A stretch of 64,000 nt of DNA from Orientallactaga sibirica (taxonomy: Eukaryota; Chordata; Mammalia; Rodentia; Dipodidae), in contig JAEOAD010000018.1 in assembly GCA_036365145.1 (NCBI GenBank), forward strand, positions 10,894,501 to 10,958,500, read 5' to 3'. A program made the translations under genes and the position numbers. Shown here piece after piece: positions 34,401 through 44,718 of the stretch. The notes beneath the pieces were generated by a model, which saw only the letters and a program-made list of their open reading frames with translations, searched no databases and had not been told where the DNA came from. Position 1 is the first letter of the stretch, and each line of letters opens with the position of its first letter.

Positions 34401-37400
34401 GCTTAGTAGGCTGGTGCCTTAACCACTAAGCCATCTCTCCAGCCTCTTCCTCTCTCTTTCTGCAGAAAATTTCCTTTAACCTTTATCATTTCATTCTGCA
34501 TCACATTGTTCATGAACATAACTTTGGGTCACCATTTCTTTTTAAAAAATAGTTTTTAGGGGCATGGGAAAATAGAAAAGTCCCTAAATTACTTACCTTG
34601 AAAGAATGAGGACCTGAATTTAGATCCCCAGATCCATGTAAAGAAATATGAACATGGTGACGCATGCTTAAATAACACCAGCTCTGGGGAGGTGGAGATA
34701 TGTGGGTCCCTGGGGTTGGCTCCCAGCCAATTTAGTCTAATTAAGCCAGTTACAGGCCAGTAAGAAACTCTGTCTTAAAAAAAAAAAAAAAAAAAAGAAA
34801 GATAGTGCTCAGAGCCTAGGGAATGATACCTTGCTTACACACACACACACATACACACATCTTTCAAACTACAATTGTAGATACTGAAGGTGTACATACA
34901 GTGTGATGTTTTGACATAGACTTGGTGAATTGATTACTACATTTGAGCTATTTAACATCGCCATCTCTTCACAGTTACTATTGTTTTATGATGATCTTCT
35001 TTCTTTCTTCCTTATCCTTTTATAACCACTCTGTTACAACTGAATACACTTACCCAGTAATCAATCCTTTCTTTCTGTCTCATCACCACTGCCTGAGCCC
35101 AGCACAGGAACACCTTCTCCTTCTTTCTGGGGTGGATGACTCCTAGTGATCACTCTTAGCCCTTCAGATCAGCTTCCACCTGATAAGCCCAGTGCTCTTT
35201 GTATAGTTCAAATATGACTTCATATCCCCCTAAAGTCTAGACATTTCTCTCTTGCCTTTCAGGTAATGATCCACAATCTTTGGCCTGGCCACTGTATTTA
35301 ATGTGCCTCATCTGCCACCTTTCTCCTCTTCACTCCCTGCTCCGATAGGTAGAAGCACCTCAGGCTGTCTCACAGCTCTGTGCCTCAGCACACACTCTCT
35401 TTGCCTGGGGCACCTTCTCTTTCAAGTCTGTTGGAAGATTTTCCTGATTTTTTTCCTCAAAGCAAAATTCAATATCAAATTTTGCTGGTAGTACTGCACA
35501 ACCCTCAACCCAAGCTGATCTTTCTCTGGTCCTTTGACTTCAGTGCTTCATGTGCTGTCTGAGGCCCGGTCCCTTATCATTCAGCTTTCTATCCCCAAGA
35601 TGTAACATGAAGTAAATGTTTATGTATTAATGCAGATAATATTGGGAGCAGTGATACAACAAGTATGTATTCATTCTCTGTATCTTGTAGCACACTAAGG
35701 GCTGAACCCAACTTAGTGGGTGAGTGGGGGGACCGACAGAAAGTCTTTGAGATCATCTGATCCCAAAGATAAAGTACTTAAGGAGGATGAGAAGTACGTT
35801 CTCCACAAGAACTAATTGCCAGGAAGTGGAGAAGCAGTTGGCACGAGTTCTCACCAAGGCCTGGCTTTGCCTCTGAGTGTTCCTGGACTCTGCAGTCATA
35901 ATGGGGGCTGGGCTCTCTGGGGTGAAATTGTGCTGCCATTTCCCAGAACAATGACTCAAGACCTGTCACTGTGTTCCCATCTGGAACCCTGAGGGTAAGG
36001 TAAGGACTTGGAAGAGATTCAGGGACACTTAGTTAAATTGGGTTGAGATGTGCCCAGTCTCTAGCCTCCATCTTGGCAGTGGAGCCGCTGGGAACTGGTT
36101 CCTTTGCAATGGGCAGCCAAGGAAGAATGTAGCTCAGTGATACACTGTTTTCCATTTTAATTATTTCTGGTAAATTGTGTGTTTTAGAAGTGAACGAGCA
36201 GTCTTGCCCACATTGGAAGAAAGACAACTGCCCCAACAATGCTGCCTCAGTGTTCTGGAAAGTGGTCTCCCAGAAGGTCAGTTCCAGCAGTGAAACTGTA
36301 GAGTTTTGACTGATGATGCCATGCCATCAGTGGTGGGTTTAGCACTTCTTGGATCACCAATCCTTTTAGGAGTGAGAATGTGGGAGTCTTTCCTGAGAAA
36401 AAAGTTCACAAAATATAAAAATTTCCTAGCAACTTCAGGACATTGGAGAAGGCTCCTATGGAAGAATCCTTAGGCTTCCCCACCCATTGCCTGTATCTGT
36501 CAGGAAGCTAGGTCTTGGCTCAACCCAGTGACCCGGTACTGATTAGGTGCCTGGAGCCATCTTAATAATCTACACTTATACGGCACTGAGTGTGTGCTCA
36601 GCTTTATGCATGAATTAAGAACTCCAATTCTTACAAGAACCCTACAAAGTACCATGAGTAGTATGCTTACTTTGCAGATGGTAAAACGGAAGTGTAAGTG
36701 AACAAGCCATCCACTAAATGTGCACAGTTAGTAAAGAGCAGAAGAGTCCATCCCACTTTGTGTGATTCCAGAGGCAGAGTCTGGGTTGAGACAGACCAAC
36801 ACTCTTGCCTCATCTGCTTCTGGCTTCACTTCAGGCTCTGTGTGCATATTTGTTTTTTCTCATTAGTTGCTTTTTTGCAAGTGGTCAAAAAACACCTCCT
36901 TTACAAGTAGATTAGGAAGAAAAAAAGAATGAAAAGATTTAAGGAAATAAAAGGAAAAAAGAGGGAGGAAGTACTAATGCACTAAGTCTTTAAACTTAAG
37001 TTAAATGCATATATCCAAGGGGTTGTAAATGCATATGCCTTAGTCCATTTGTGCTGTTATCACACAAAGAATCTAAAGGCTGGGTAATTTATAAAGAACA
37101 CAGATTTCTTTTTTCATAGTTCTGGCACCTAAAAAGCAAGCCTAAGTCAAGTATCAGTAGATGTGATGTCTCCTGAGGGTTCTTCTCTGCTTCCAAGGGG
37201 ACCTTGTTGCTACATCCACACATGTCAGAAAACAGAAAGGCAAAAACTGCCTATAATTTCCCTGAGCCTCTTCATAAGAGCATGAATCCTATCCATGTGA
37301 ACATTCGTCCTCCCAGTGGGTATGGCACAGTGGAAGGGAAGAGGCTAAAATTCTTAAGTAAACTGACTTATTCAAGGCCATTGGCTAGTAAAGTAGCAGA

Positions 37401-40400
37401 GCTGAGAGCCTGGGGCAGGCCAGTCCCATTCCAAAGCCATACTCTCCCACTTCATTATCTGAAATTGCTTAGTACTTCTGTATCTAAGTGGGAGGTCCGA
37501 AGGCTGAGTGCTAGATCAGTAGGAGAATGCTGGCCTAAGGGCTTTTCTTTACCTCCCTGTTCATGCCTAACCTAATTCCTACACTAAGAGGATTCAGTAA
37601 ACCCTGGTATAGTGAGATAGGGAAGTAATCTGTGAGTTAAATGAGGGGACCACATTTTAACTTGGGCAATTGCTTAAACATACCAACCTTGAAATTCCCC
37701 ATTTGTCAAATGGAATTCAAAACATGCCTGTTCCATAGGGTTATGGCTTTGCTTAAATAAATTACCACTCTCTTGTTCAGTAATTCAGAATGCATCCACT
37801 AACAATATTTGTTGAGGTTTTACTATGTGTTGTGAAAACCAGTGACTCTGTATATTTCTGTCCACCTGCTTTTTCTGAGAATACTTCTATTTACATCATC
37901 ACTGTATGATAAGACTTGGGTTCATACTATCACTAAAATCTTCTACAACAAGTCCCATTTTATAGACACTAAATGTTTTCTCATGGTCCCAACTCAGCCT
38001 TGTTGTGAGAAGCATAATAGTGAAGATGACTGAAGGCATCTGAGCCACTATAGTAGGTCCACTGTTGTCTTTGCCAGACGCTCATGGCTGCTGATGGGCT
38101 TCTTTTATCAGACTAGTCCTTTCTTTGACAGTATGGATGGCTTTGCTTACTGGTTTGAGTCCCCAGCTCACTCTGTTTTCAAGTAACATAATCTTGAGGT
38201 GAGTATCCCAGTATTCACCTCGTGGGGCTCTTGAGAAATCTACCTGGTGGCATCCATGCTTGGCACTCATATGTGCTCTTTTGAGTCAGTACTTGTCATA
38301 AGGATTGGACCTCTGACCTCTGCTCCTCCCCTTGCATGAGCAGACAAGCACCACTGGATTTCACAAGTTGGTTTCAAATCCTTCAATGGTATTGACATCA
38401 CCTAGCAAATAAAGCCCAGATTCTTTGAAATGTGAGCTCTTTTCTACCTAACCTCAGTATCCATGAAGTCTCCCCAAACACGACTGCTCTCCTAGGATCC
38501 CTCAGGGACAGCTGCTTCCACTTTCACATGATGGGATCTCACCCACTCTTTGGGACGTTGCCTTTGTGCCCTTGTGTGGAACTTTCTCAGTTATGTCGTA
38601 GTCTCTACCACAGAGCGTCTGCCCCTTCTCCCCTACCCCCACTTTCCTGTCTCTTGTCCTTCCTCAGATTTTTACTGGTCACCCATTCCATGCCATGTAC
38701 CTTGTAACCAAAAGGCACCAAGGCCCTAGTTACATCTGTGAAGCCAGATTCTCATTTCTCACAGAGATTTTGGTAGCTGGCCAAACTGATATAAAGCTCA
38801 TCATTATAATGTGATATAATCAGCTAGTATGTAGGGAATGTGGAGTGCTGTCGGGGTGCATAGACAGCCACCTGAGTCCCAGATGTCTGGGTCTATTTCC
38901 CAAGGAAGCTTGCTCTGTTCATTATCCTTTCCTCCTATGCTTAGCAAAGATACAGCTGAATATTGGTTGAATGAAGACATAACACTCCTTGCTCAATTAT
39001 ATTCCTTCATTCAATCAACCCCCTTTTTCTTTGTGCCTTTCCAGACTCAAGGTCATTGGCTCTTGAATGAGTATCTCTTTCCATCATGCTCACCTTCTTT
39101 TACCCTGGGCTTGTCCACCTTGCTCTTGCTAAAGAAAATGTATCATCTACATATGAGTTTTGTGTTTCTGGGATTCAGTTACCCCATTTAGTACAATTTT
39201 TTCCAATTCCATCCATTTTCTTGCATATTTATTTCATAACTTCATTTTCTTTATAGCTGAGTAACTCTCCATACCACATGTTCATTTTCCAGTTATCACT
39301 TGATGGGCATCTAGGTTGATTCCATTTCTAACTATGGTGGACCTTAACTTTTAATGCTTGTATGTATGTAACTAAGGGAATGTGAGGCCCTGAAAAGAGA
39401 ACAAGAGGTGATGAGAGGAGGGGTGTAGCAAACAGCTTCAGCTTTGCTGAGATGAACTTCCAGACCAGGCACAGTTATGGAGAAAGAGATTTATTGAAGC
39501 TTACAGATTCAGGGGAAGTTCCATAATGGCAGAAGAAGCTGGCCTGCTTGCACACGTACAAACAGAGAAAGCAAAGCCAAAAGCCACACAGCACAGCACA
39601 CCTCAGGAACCCTAGCTAAGCACACTTTGCATATCTTTAGATTGAAATTCTAAACCCACCACCACACCTTAAGATCTGCCCAGTGACACTGGCTCCAGCC
39701 AGGTTGATGCAGATGCAAACAACAAACTAATAAAACACTGAATATATTGGAGGCCATATATTCAAACTACCACAAGGGGAAAAGGCAAAAGGAAATATGT
39801 AATATGAAAGCAGAAAGAGGTTAAGTTGGAAGGAGAGTACTGTCAGGGAGGAAGAAAGGAAAGGGGGGCAAGGAAACCAAAAGATCTACATGAAAACCCA
39901 CAATAAAACCCAGTTATCTGTACTCTAATATAAAATAAAAGTTAAAGTTCAAAAAATGCATCATGACACCAGGAAAGCACTCTCATCTTGTTCCCCTAGT
40001 GACATTCCTCTTCCATATCTCGATTTCCAACTTTTGCACCACTTATAGATTGGCGTGACTTCTTCAATAACACTATATGAAGCTAAATCCCTCCAGTGGG
40101 TTAGAATGAAAATTGGTTAGACTAGGCAGTCCCATGCTGAACATGAGGTCATTCCTCCTCCCTCACAAGCTATCACTAAGTGCTCTGGATGGAAGTGCTA
40201 GAAAGAGTGATAGTTTGCATGCTTGGGAATAATGATTTTTTTTTTTTTAAGTTTGCAGAAACTGCCTGTGGTGTGGTCCAAGTGATGCTCAATGGTAGCC
40301 TCAGTGAGCCCTTTTACAAAAACAGGTACTCATTTCCTTGTGTCATAGTTTCCTGCCCCACAGTTCATCCCTCAAAAGAATGTGCTGTTCATGTTTCAGA

Positions 40401-43400
40401 TCAGTCTGGAAGGTTTGGGCTAAGAAAAACAATGCTTTTGTATTCTTTGGAGAGATTTCTCTGTCAATGTTGGTCTAAAATCCTTTACTGTTCCTAGGGG
40501 ATATTGAACGGTTTCCAGTTACTGCTTTTGACTTTTTCAGCTTGCTCTTCCGCCTCATTCTACTCTCCCATTTCATTCTACTCTCCCACTTCATCTTTCT
40601 TCATGCGGCTTCTCCATGTCACCTGCTTCCCTTTCTGCTCCCCCTGTCTAAACCCTCACTTTCTGGAATGACAGGCTTACTTTTCTGTCTCCTGGGAAGG
40701 GTGTGAATCTATTTCAGTGGTGCCAGTACTATTGGGACCATCAGGAACCATGTTGGGCTCCTGACCTTCATCATCTTATTGCCGGCATTGTTAGCAAGGC
40801 ACCGTGAGGGTTAAAAGTGGGGAATCCAGACCTCACCATGCATACCCTGTATGACCTTGGGCAGGGCACATAACCTCTGTGGGCTCCTATATATTTAATT
40901 GATGAAATGATGCCGATATGTAGATGAACTGAAGTAATGAATGATAACTGCTGAGCTCTGTGTCTAACTGAAACTACTGAATGAGTACCAGCTATTATTT
41001 TCTCACTTAATGCTCAAGACTGAATTGGGCCACACTCGTGCCTTCTTTTTGGTCCCCATCTGTGTTTTTTTTTTCCTGTCACACTAATTATTGTTTGGTC
41101 TTCTTGATAACAATGAATAAGAGGTGAGGGCACATAGTAACTTTTTCTAGGCACTATAGTTACCTCAAATTAATTTCCCCTCTTTTTGGTTTTAATATTT
41201 AATTTTACAAAGGACCATCTATGCTTTTGTCTTCTTCTGACCCCTGTTCTGTGGATTTTCAGTGAAAGTGCCAACCCTCAGAATCTCATAATCTGATATT
41301 AGAGATTCAAGTCCTTGTATAGGAGAGGTAGCTGCCTGGTACCAACAGAGAAAAACCTATAAATAGAGTAGGACAGATAATCAGGATCTTATAGAGTGGG
41401 GCTTCTTACACTGCACTGATCACGTGACTTACCTACAGATCAATTCAATTCACAAATCAGCATGGGCTGAGATTATAGAGTTTTGTTTTGTTTTTGTTCT
41501 AAAAGATTTTTTAATTTTTATTTTTTAAATTTATTTATTTGAGACAGAAGGAGAGAGAGAGAAAATGGGTGTGCCAGGGCCTCTAGCCACTGCAAACAAA
41601 CTCCAGATGCATATGCCACCATGTGCATCTGACTTATGTGGGACCTATAAAATCAAACCGGGGCCCTAAGGCTTCTCAGGCATGCACCTTAACCACTAAG
41701 CCATCTCTCCAGCCCAGATTCTAGAGTTTTAATTCACTCTCTTGTGATGTTGGCATTAGAGCTACTGACTGAGTAATCAATATTTAAAAAAAATCAGGGC
41801 TGGAGAGATGGCTTAGCAGTTAAGGCACCTGCCTCCTAAGCCTAAGAACCCTGGTTCCAATCTCCAGTGGTTCCAATCTCCAGGTCCCACGTTTAGCCAG
41901 ATGCAAAGTGACACAAGGGTGCAATGCTGCACTTGCCCACAAGGGGGAGCACACATCTGGATTTCGTTCACAGCAGCTGAGAGACTGCTGGCGCGCCCAT
42001 TTCTATCTGTCTTCCTCTCCCTCTCTCTGTCTGTCTCTCTCTCTCTCTAAAAAAAAAAAAAAAAAAAAACTTAAAAAAATCAGCTGGGCATGGTGGCACA
42101 TGCCTTTAATCCCAGCACTCAGGAGGCAGAAGAAGTGGATCACCATGAGTTCAAGGCCATCCTGAGACTACATAGCAAATTCCATGTCAGCCTCAGCTAG
42201 AGTGAGACCCTACCTCAAAAAACAAACAAACAAACAAAAATCAACATTAAGGTACAGTTAAAAATCTTACCTTGGGGCTGGAGAGATGGCTTAGTGGTTA
42301 CAGTACTTGCCTTCAAAGCCAAAGAACCCAGGTTGGATTCCCCAGGATCCATGTAAGCCAGATGCACAAGGTGGCACATGTGTCAGGAGTTTGTTTACAG
42401 TGGCTGGAGACCCTGGTATGTCCATTCTCTCTTTCTCTATCTGCCTTTCTCTGCCTCTTTTTCTCTCCCTAATAAATAAAAATAAAAATAAAAATAATTT
42501 GAATCTTACCTTGAAAATATGTCAACTAAGGGTCATGTTGAATGAGAAAAGGTGGCTGTTTCTCGGGTAAATTATGGGTCAACTCCAAATGAGCAATTCT
42601 AACCAATGGTTGCTAGCCTGTTAGATTTTGACAGGAGGTGTGGATGCTCCCAGATTTAGCTTGGGGTTGACAGTGTTATTTGCATCTTCCATTTTAGCAC
42701 TTTCGGAAGTGTGGAGCTCTTTAATTTGAATCCAAAAAAGGTTCATACTCTTCAGGCCTGGGTGATGCACGACATTGGAGAAGCATACAGGTATATGATT
42801 ACTTTGTACCACAGTGATGTTTTATCAATTAGCCCACAAAAGAATCCATAGTCATTAGAATACACCAGAACAGACTGGATCAGGAAATGAACGAGGTTTG
42901 ATGTACATTCACCCCACCACACAGCCTCTTCGTTTATCTCCACAAGGTATAAGCATTGCTTCACACTGGCTGACCTGTGAGCTCTGAGAGGGACACTTTG
43001 GCTTTACTTTTATCCCAGGGTTGCTTTTGGGAGCAGCTATGCTGAAAAAAATTAAGACTCAGAAAATGTTTGAAAGGTCCTGTTATTTTAACACTTTCTT
43101 CTTTCTTCCCCAGTAACTCGTGCTCTGGGTCGTCTATAAATGAGCTGAAGCTGATAGTAACGTCAAGGAACATTACATTTGTCTGCCACAATAACTACAG
43201 GTGACGGGTCTCTTCTGGATCAAATGGCTTCCTGCCAATTGCATTTTACCTTTCCCTTCTGCTCTGAGGGCGCAGGGATCCCTCTCAGGCTTCATGGTGG
43301 CCTCTGATCTTCCTTCAAGCCTAGCTTATGTTTCCTTAGCCGCTGCTCTTCACCTGTGCACCTTCCCCATTTCCTTCCTCTTCCCTCCCCCGCCAGCCGC

Positions 43401-44718
43401 AAGCAGTGACTTGCCCTGGAGGCTGACTGCTTCTTCTAGGCACATTTCCTGGTTTCCAGAGTGACCTAACATACTTTGCTGGGTTTCAGGAAGCAGAAGC
43501 ATGTTTTGCCAAGTTTTTCTTTCAAGTTATGTCAGCACAACTTTGCATATAAAAAAAATCCTTAGTTAGATTCAGGTGTAAATGCCCAATATTTGGTAAA
43601 TTTCCATATGACAGTTGATCACGGTTTGTCTCATCTGTCTTGAAAAGGATACAGTGCTAGAATCACTTTTGGAGATTTTCACATGTATAATAGCTTAGAC
43701 CAAGACTAATGCAGGGAGCAAAGGGGTTTCAAAGTATGGAGGAGCTGAAGTCCCTGCCTCTTCATGTCCCCATCATATCACAAAGGCAGAAAGATGTATG
43801 GGACTTTCACAGATGACTCATTTCCTAGATGATTTGACTTTCCCATAAGTCAGCTGGCTGTCACCTGGAAACTGCCAGAAAAATCCATTAGCATGCCACA
43901 GCAATGGGGAAACAAGGCAAAAGACTTACTACAAAAGAAACCTTGTAGACATGGGACCACTCTAAGTTATTCAAAAGTATTTTAGAGAAAACATCAGAAG
44001 TAAGTTGAAATACTGACTCTGTTATCTCACACTTATAAAAAGACAACCATTTGTTTTACCATTAGATACTTACCTAAAGTTTGCTCTGTGCAAAGGACAC
44101 ACCTGCCAGTGTCTCCCCCCCAGCACTCCCAAGGAGGGTGCACAGTCCTGTGCGGCCCCTCGCCTTTTGACTTCCCACAGGACATTTCTGAAGGGCAGAA
44201 AACAAGTCATCCTCAGCCAGTATGGGCTCCCTGGTCCCAGTGCCGCTTCTGCTGCTGTGATCATCAGCTGCCACCTTTCAGGGGCACTTTTGAACCACCG
44301 CACACGCCTCAGTATTTCTATCTTTGACCTTATACGTGAAGTGAAACTACATAGGCCACACTTTTCAGCTACTTCCTCCTGGGTTAGGTGGGTTCTCAGT
44401 GTTGTCCTTGAGTAGAGGCATGCGTGGGGATGCGCAGAGGCATGCGCGGGGATGCGCAGAGGCATGCGCGGGGATGCGCAGAGGCATGCGCGGGGATGCG
44501 CAGAGGCATGCGCGGGGATGCGCAGAGGCATGCGCGGGGATGCACAGAGGTCCCTTTTTCTTTTGTTGCTAAGAAAGGACCTTTTTACCTTCATGAGTTG
44601 ACAACAGATGCATTGTTTTGCCTCTTGATCTCCTGTTTTACTTTCTTCTTGTAGGCCTGTCAAGTTTGTTCAGTGCGCGAAAAACCCTGAGGATCCATTT
44701 TGCAGCTGTAATATCTGA
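31336..44718 (+). CDS. Cd38: CD38 ADP-ribosyl cyclase, exons 2-8 (gene-level entry, 5' exon missing)
   Basis: CD38 is a type II membrane ectoenzyme that makes cyclic ADP-ribose and ADP-ribose from NAD and, by base exchange, NAADP. Seven exons join in phase to give 224 residues ending in a stop, one codon more than the equivalent part of human CD38 (residues 78-300). Residues equivalent to human Trp125, Glu146, Asp155, Trp176, Trp189 and the catalytic Glu226 are all present, as are the cysteines of the ectodomain encoded by exons 2-8. BST1/CD157 is the paralogue, but the C-terminus ends with the CD38-type short tail after the last cysteine and lacks a GPI-signal extension. Exon 1, with the start codon, cytoplasmic tail and transmembrane helix, lies left of this window. 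Confidence 0.95.
31466..32583. other. Cd38 intron 2, left part
   Basis: No exon. About 31860-31950 has MIR-like sequence ('ccccatttcaccactgagaa'). The rest is unassigned. Confidence 0.4.
32584..32795 (+). mobile_element. tRNA-derived SINE (DIP-like) in intron 2
   Basis: 'gggctggagagatagcttag', body 'ccagatgggcaaggtggc', CT-rich segment and tail 'caaataaataaaatat'. Confidence 0.9.
32895..33025 (-). mobile_element. Old B1-type SINE, minus
   Basis: 'ttttgatacagagtgttacc', 'ctcagcctcctgagtgctgg', 'attaaaggtatatatacca': a diverged minus-strand B1. At about 33262-33340 a diverged ID-like SINE ('caagtgctttaccactgaat') also lies on the minus strand. Confidence 0.7.
33396..33531 (+). CDS. Cd38: Cd38 exon 3
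   Basis: Acceptor 'ttcattctttcttag', donor GTGAGG after 33531. The 136 bases encode 45 codons plus one base. The block [17 protein letters not shown] is the signature of the ADP-ribosyl cyclase family. The Trp in 'FWSK' matches human Trp125, and Glu in TLED matches Glu146, which balances cyclase against hydrolase activity. The human sequon at Asn164 (NTS) reads STS and is lost. Confidence 0.97.
33532..34214. other. Cd38 intron 3, left part, with CT-rich tract
   Basis: No exon. About 34100-34220 is a long pyrimidine-rich tract (CCCTTCC/CTCTTCC units) leading into a minus-strand SINE. The opposite strand is purine-only over long runs, which favours triplex-type structure. Confidence 0.5.
34215..34445 (-). 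mobile_element. tRNA-derived SINE (long subtype), minus
   Basis: Carries the longer-subtype body ('ggcaagtgcagcattgtgcc', 'tggctaaatgtgggacctgg') and the head complement 'taagccatctctccagcc'. Confidence 0.88.
34559..34800 (+). mobile_element. B4-like SINE, plus
   Basis: ID-like head and B1-like half ('atggtgacgcatgcttaaat', 'gaggtggagatatgtgggtc'), ending in a long A run (about 34776-34796) that is followed by a short (CA) stretch. Confidence 0.6.
34801..36187. other. Cd38 intron 3, right part, with L2-like relic
   Basis: About 35160-35480 resembles an L2 3' region ('gtgcctcagcacacactctc', 'tttgcctggggcaccttctc'). Nothing else is recognised. No exon is seen before 36188. Confidence 0.45.
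36188..36276 (+). CDS. Cd38: Cd38 exon 4
   Basis: Acceptor 'aattgtgtgttttag', donor GTCAGT after 36276. The 89 bases complete a split Glu codon and encode '[14 protein letters not shown]' and '[10 protein letters not shown]'. Trp in SCPHW and Trp in SVFWK match human Trp176 and Trp189, which line the NAD pocket. Human exon 4 is 86 bases by residue count: here one extra codon (Asn) lies between the Asp and Cys equivalent to human 179 and 180. Confidence 0.96.
36277..37039. other. Cd38 intron 4, left part, with MIR-like relic
   Basis: About 36575-36700 reads like a MIR ('actccaattcttacaagaac', 'ttgcagatggtaaaacggaa'). The rest is unassigned. Confidence 0.45.
37040..37330 (-). mobile_element. 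MST/THE1-like MaLR LTR, minus
   Basis: 'ttagtccatttgtgctgtta', 'ggctgggtaatttataaaga' and 'catagttctggcacc' are the 3' end of a mammalian MaLR LTR read backwards. The left part of the LTR is decayed. Confidence 0.65.
37331..39144. other. Cd38 intron 4, MIR/L2-like relics
   Basis: About 37360-37470 is MIR-like ('agcagagctgagagcc'). About 38395-38720 resembles L2 ('ataaagcccagattctttga'). No exon is seen. Confidence 0.4.
39145..39355 (-). mobile_element. Old L1 ORF2 fragment, minus
   Basis: Matches, at low identity, the minus-strand ORF2 end seen at 53360-53560: 'ctgagtaactctccatacca' and 'catctaggttgattccattt'. An L1 3'-end-like stretch in the opposite direction follows at about 39780-39955, so the two may be one 5'-inverted old L1. 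Confidence 0.65.
39424..39774 (-). mobile_element. Solo MaLR-type LTR with perfect 5-base duplication
   Basis: 351 bases bounded TG...CA, flanked by AGGGG on both sides (39419-39423 and 39775-39779). The minus strand starts 'tgtggtagtttgaatatatg' and contains AATAAA. No internal region remains, so this is a solo LTR from recombination. It split an older L1-like sequence. Confidence 0.85.
40252..40325 (+). CDS. Cd38: Cd38 exon 5
   Basis: A T-rich acceptor ending AAG precedes 40252 and the donor GTACTC follows 40325. The 74 bases encode '[16 protein letters not shown]', matching human 196-219, and end with two bases of a split codon. The Cys equals human Cys201. The sequons NGS and, across the junction with exon 6, NST are kept (human Asn209 and Asn219). 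Confidence 0.95.
40326..41511. other. Cd38 intron 5, left part
   Basis: No exon or clear repeat is recognised. About 40860-41000 may be MIR-like. T-rich runs occur near 41065. Confidence 0.35.
41512..41716 (-). mobile_element. tRNA-derived SINE (DIP-like), minus, intron 5
   Basis: T/A-rich tail, GA-rich block, body 'gccactgcaaacaaactcc' and head complement 'taagccatctctccagccc'. Confidence 0.9.
41796..42072 (+). mobile_element. tRNA-derived SINE, long subtype, plus
   Basis: Head 'ggctggagagatggcttagc', then the long-subtype insert with 'gcaaagtgacacaagggtgc' and the motif CCACAAGGGGGAGC (41937-41950), a CT-rich block and a 20-base A run. The motif resembles a CTCF core. Confidence 0.92.
42080..42240 (+). 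mobile_element. B1-type SINE, plus, intron 5
   Basis: 'gctgggcatggtggcacatg' to 'gagtgagaccctacctc', then a CAAA-repeat tail. Confidence 0.92.
42275..42500 (+). mobile_element. tRNA-derived SINE (DIP-like), plus, intron 5
   Basis: 'gggctggagagatggcttag', 'ccagatgcacaaggtggc', CT-rich region and tail 'aataaataaaaataaaaata'. Confidence 0.92.
42698..42790 (+). CDS. Cd38: Cd38 exon 6 (catalytic Glu)
   Basis: Acceptor 'cttccattttag', donor GTATAT after 42790. The 93 bases encode '[10 protein letters not shown]' and 'QAWVMHDIG'. The Glu in GSVEL is the catalytic nucleophile, equal to human Glu226, so the enzyme is predicted active. Phase is 1 base in and 2 bases out, as in human exon 6. Confidence 0.97.
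42791..43113. other. Cd38 intron 6
   Basis: A 323-base intron between exons 6 and 7. It begins GTATATG and ends in a pyrimidine tract 'tttcttctttcttccccag'. No repeat is recognised. Confidence 0.85.
43114..43200 (+). CDS. Cd38: Cd38 exon 7
   Basis: Acceptor 'ctttcttccccag', donor GTGACG after 43200. The 87 bases encode '[12 protein letters not shown]' and '[12 protein letters not shown]', with the disulfide cysteines equal to human Cys254 and Cys275. 'RNIT' is a potential N-glycosylation site where human has 'RNIQ'. Confidence 0.95.
43201..44413. other. Cd38 intron 7, left part
   Basis: No exon or clear transposable element. About 44090-44340 is GC-richer than its surroundings. The intron ends with the minisatellite listed next and a pyrimidine tract before exon 8. 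Confidence 0.45.
44414..44550 (+). repeat. CpG-rich 22-bp minisatellite, six units
   Basis: Six near-perfect units of 'agaggcatgcgcggggatgc' plus 2 bases. The first has one C-to-T change (GCGTGG) and the last ends GCAC. Alternating purine-pyrimidine runs (GCATGCGCG, ATGCGC) and many CpGs stand out in this AT-rich, CpG-poor window. It ends about 105 bases before exon 8. Open frames through it on both strands are by-products of the repeat. Confidence 0.95.
44655..44718 (+). CDS. Cd38: Cd38 exon 8 (last coding exon, stop)
   Basis: Acceptor 'actttcttcttgtag'. The 61 coding bases encode '[16 protein letters not shown]' and a short tail SCNI, and the stop TGA is at 44716-44718. Cysteines equal human Cys287 and Cys296. 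An additional cysteine follows two residues later (FCSC), not present in human CD38. Tail length equals the human tail. Confidence 0.96.

Noticed and set aside
44070..44663. 197-codon open frame on the minus strand, the longest in the window
   Set aside because: Its repetitive middle is the 22-bp minisatellite read backwards, and it overlaps Cd38 exon 8 antisense. Not a gene.
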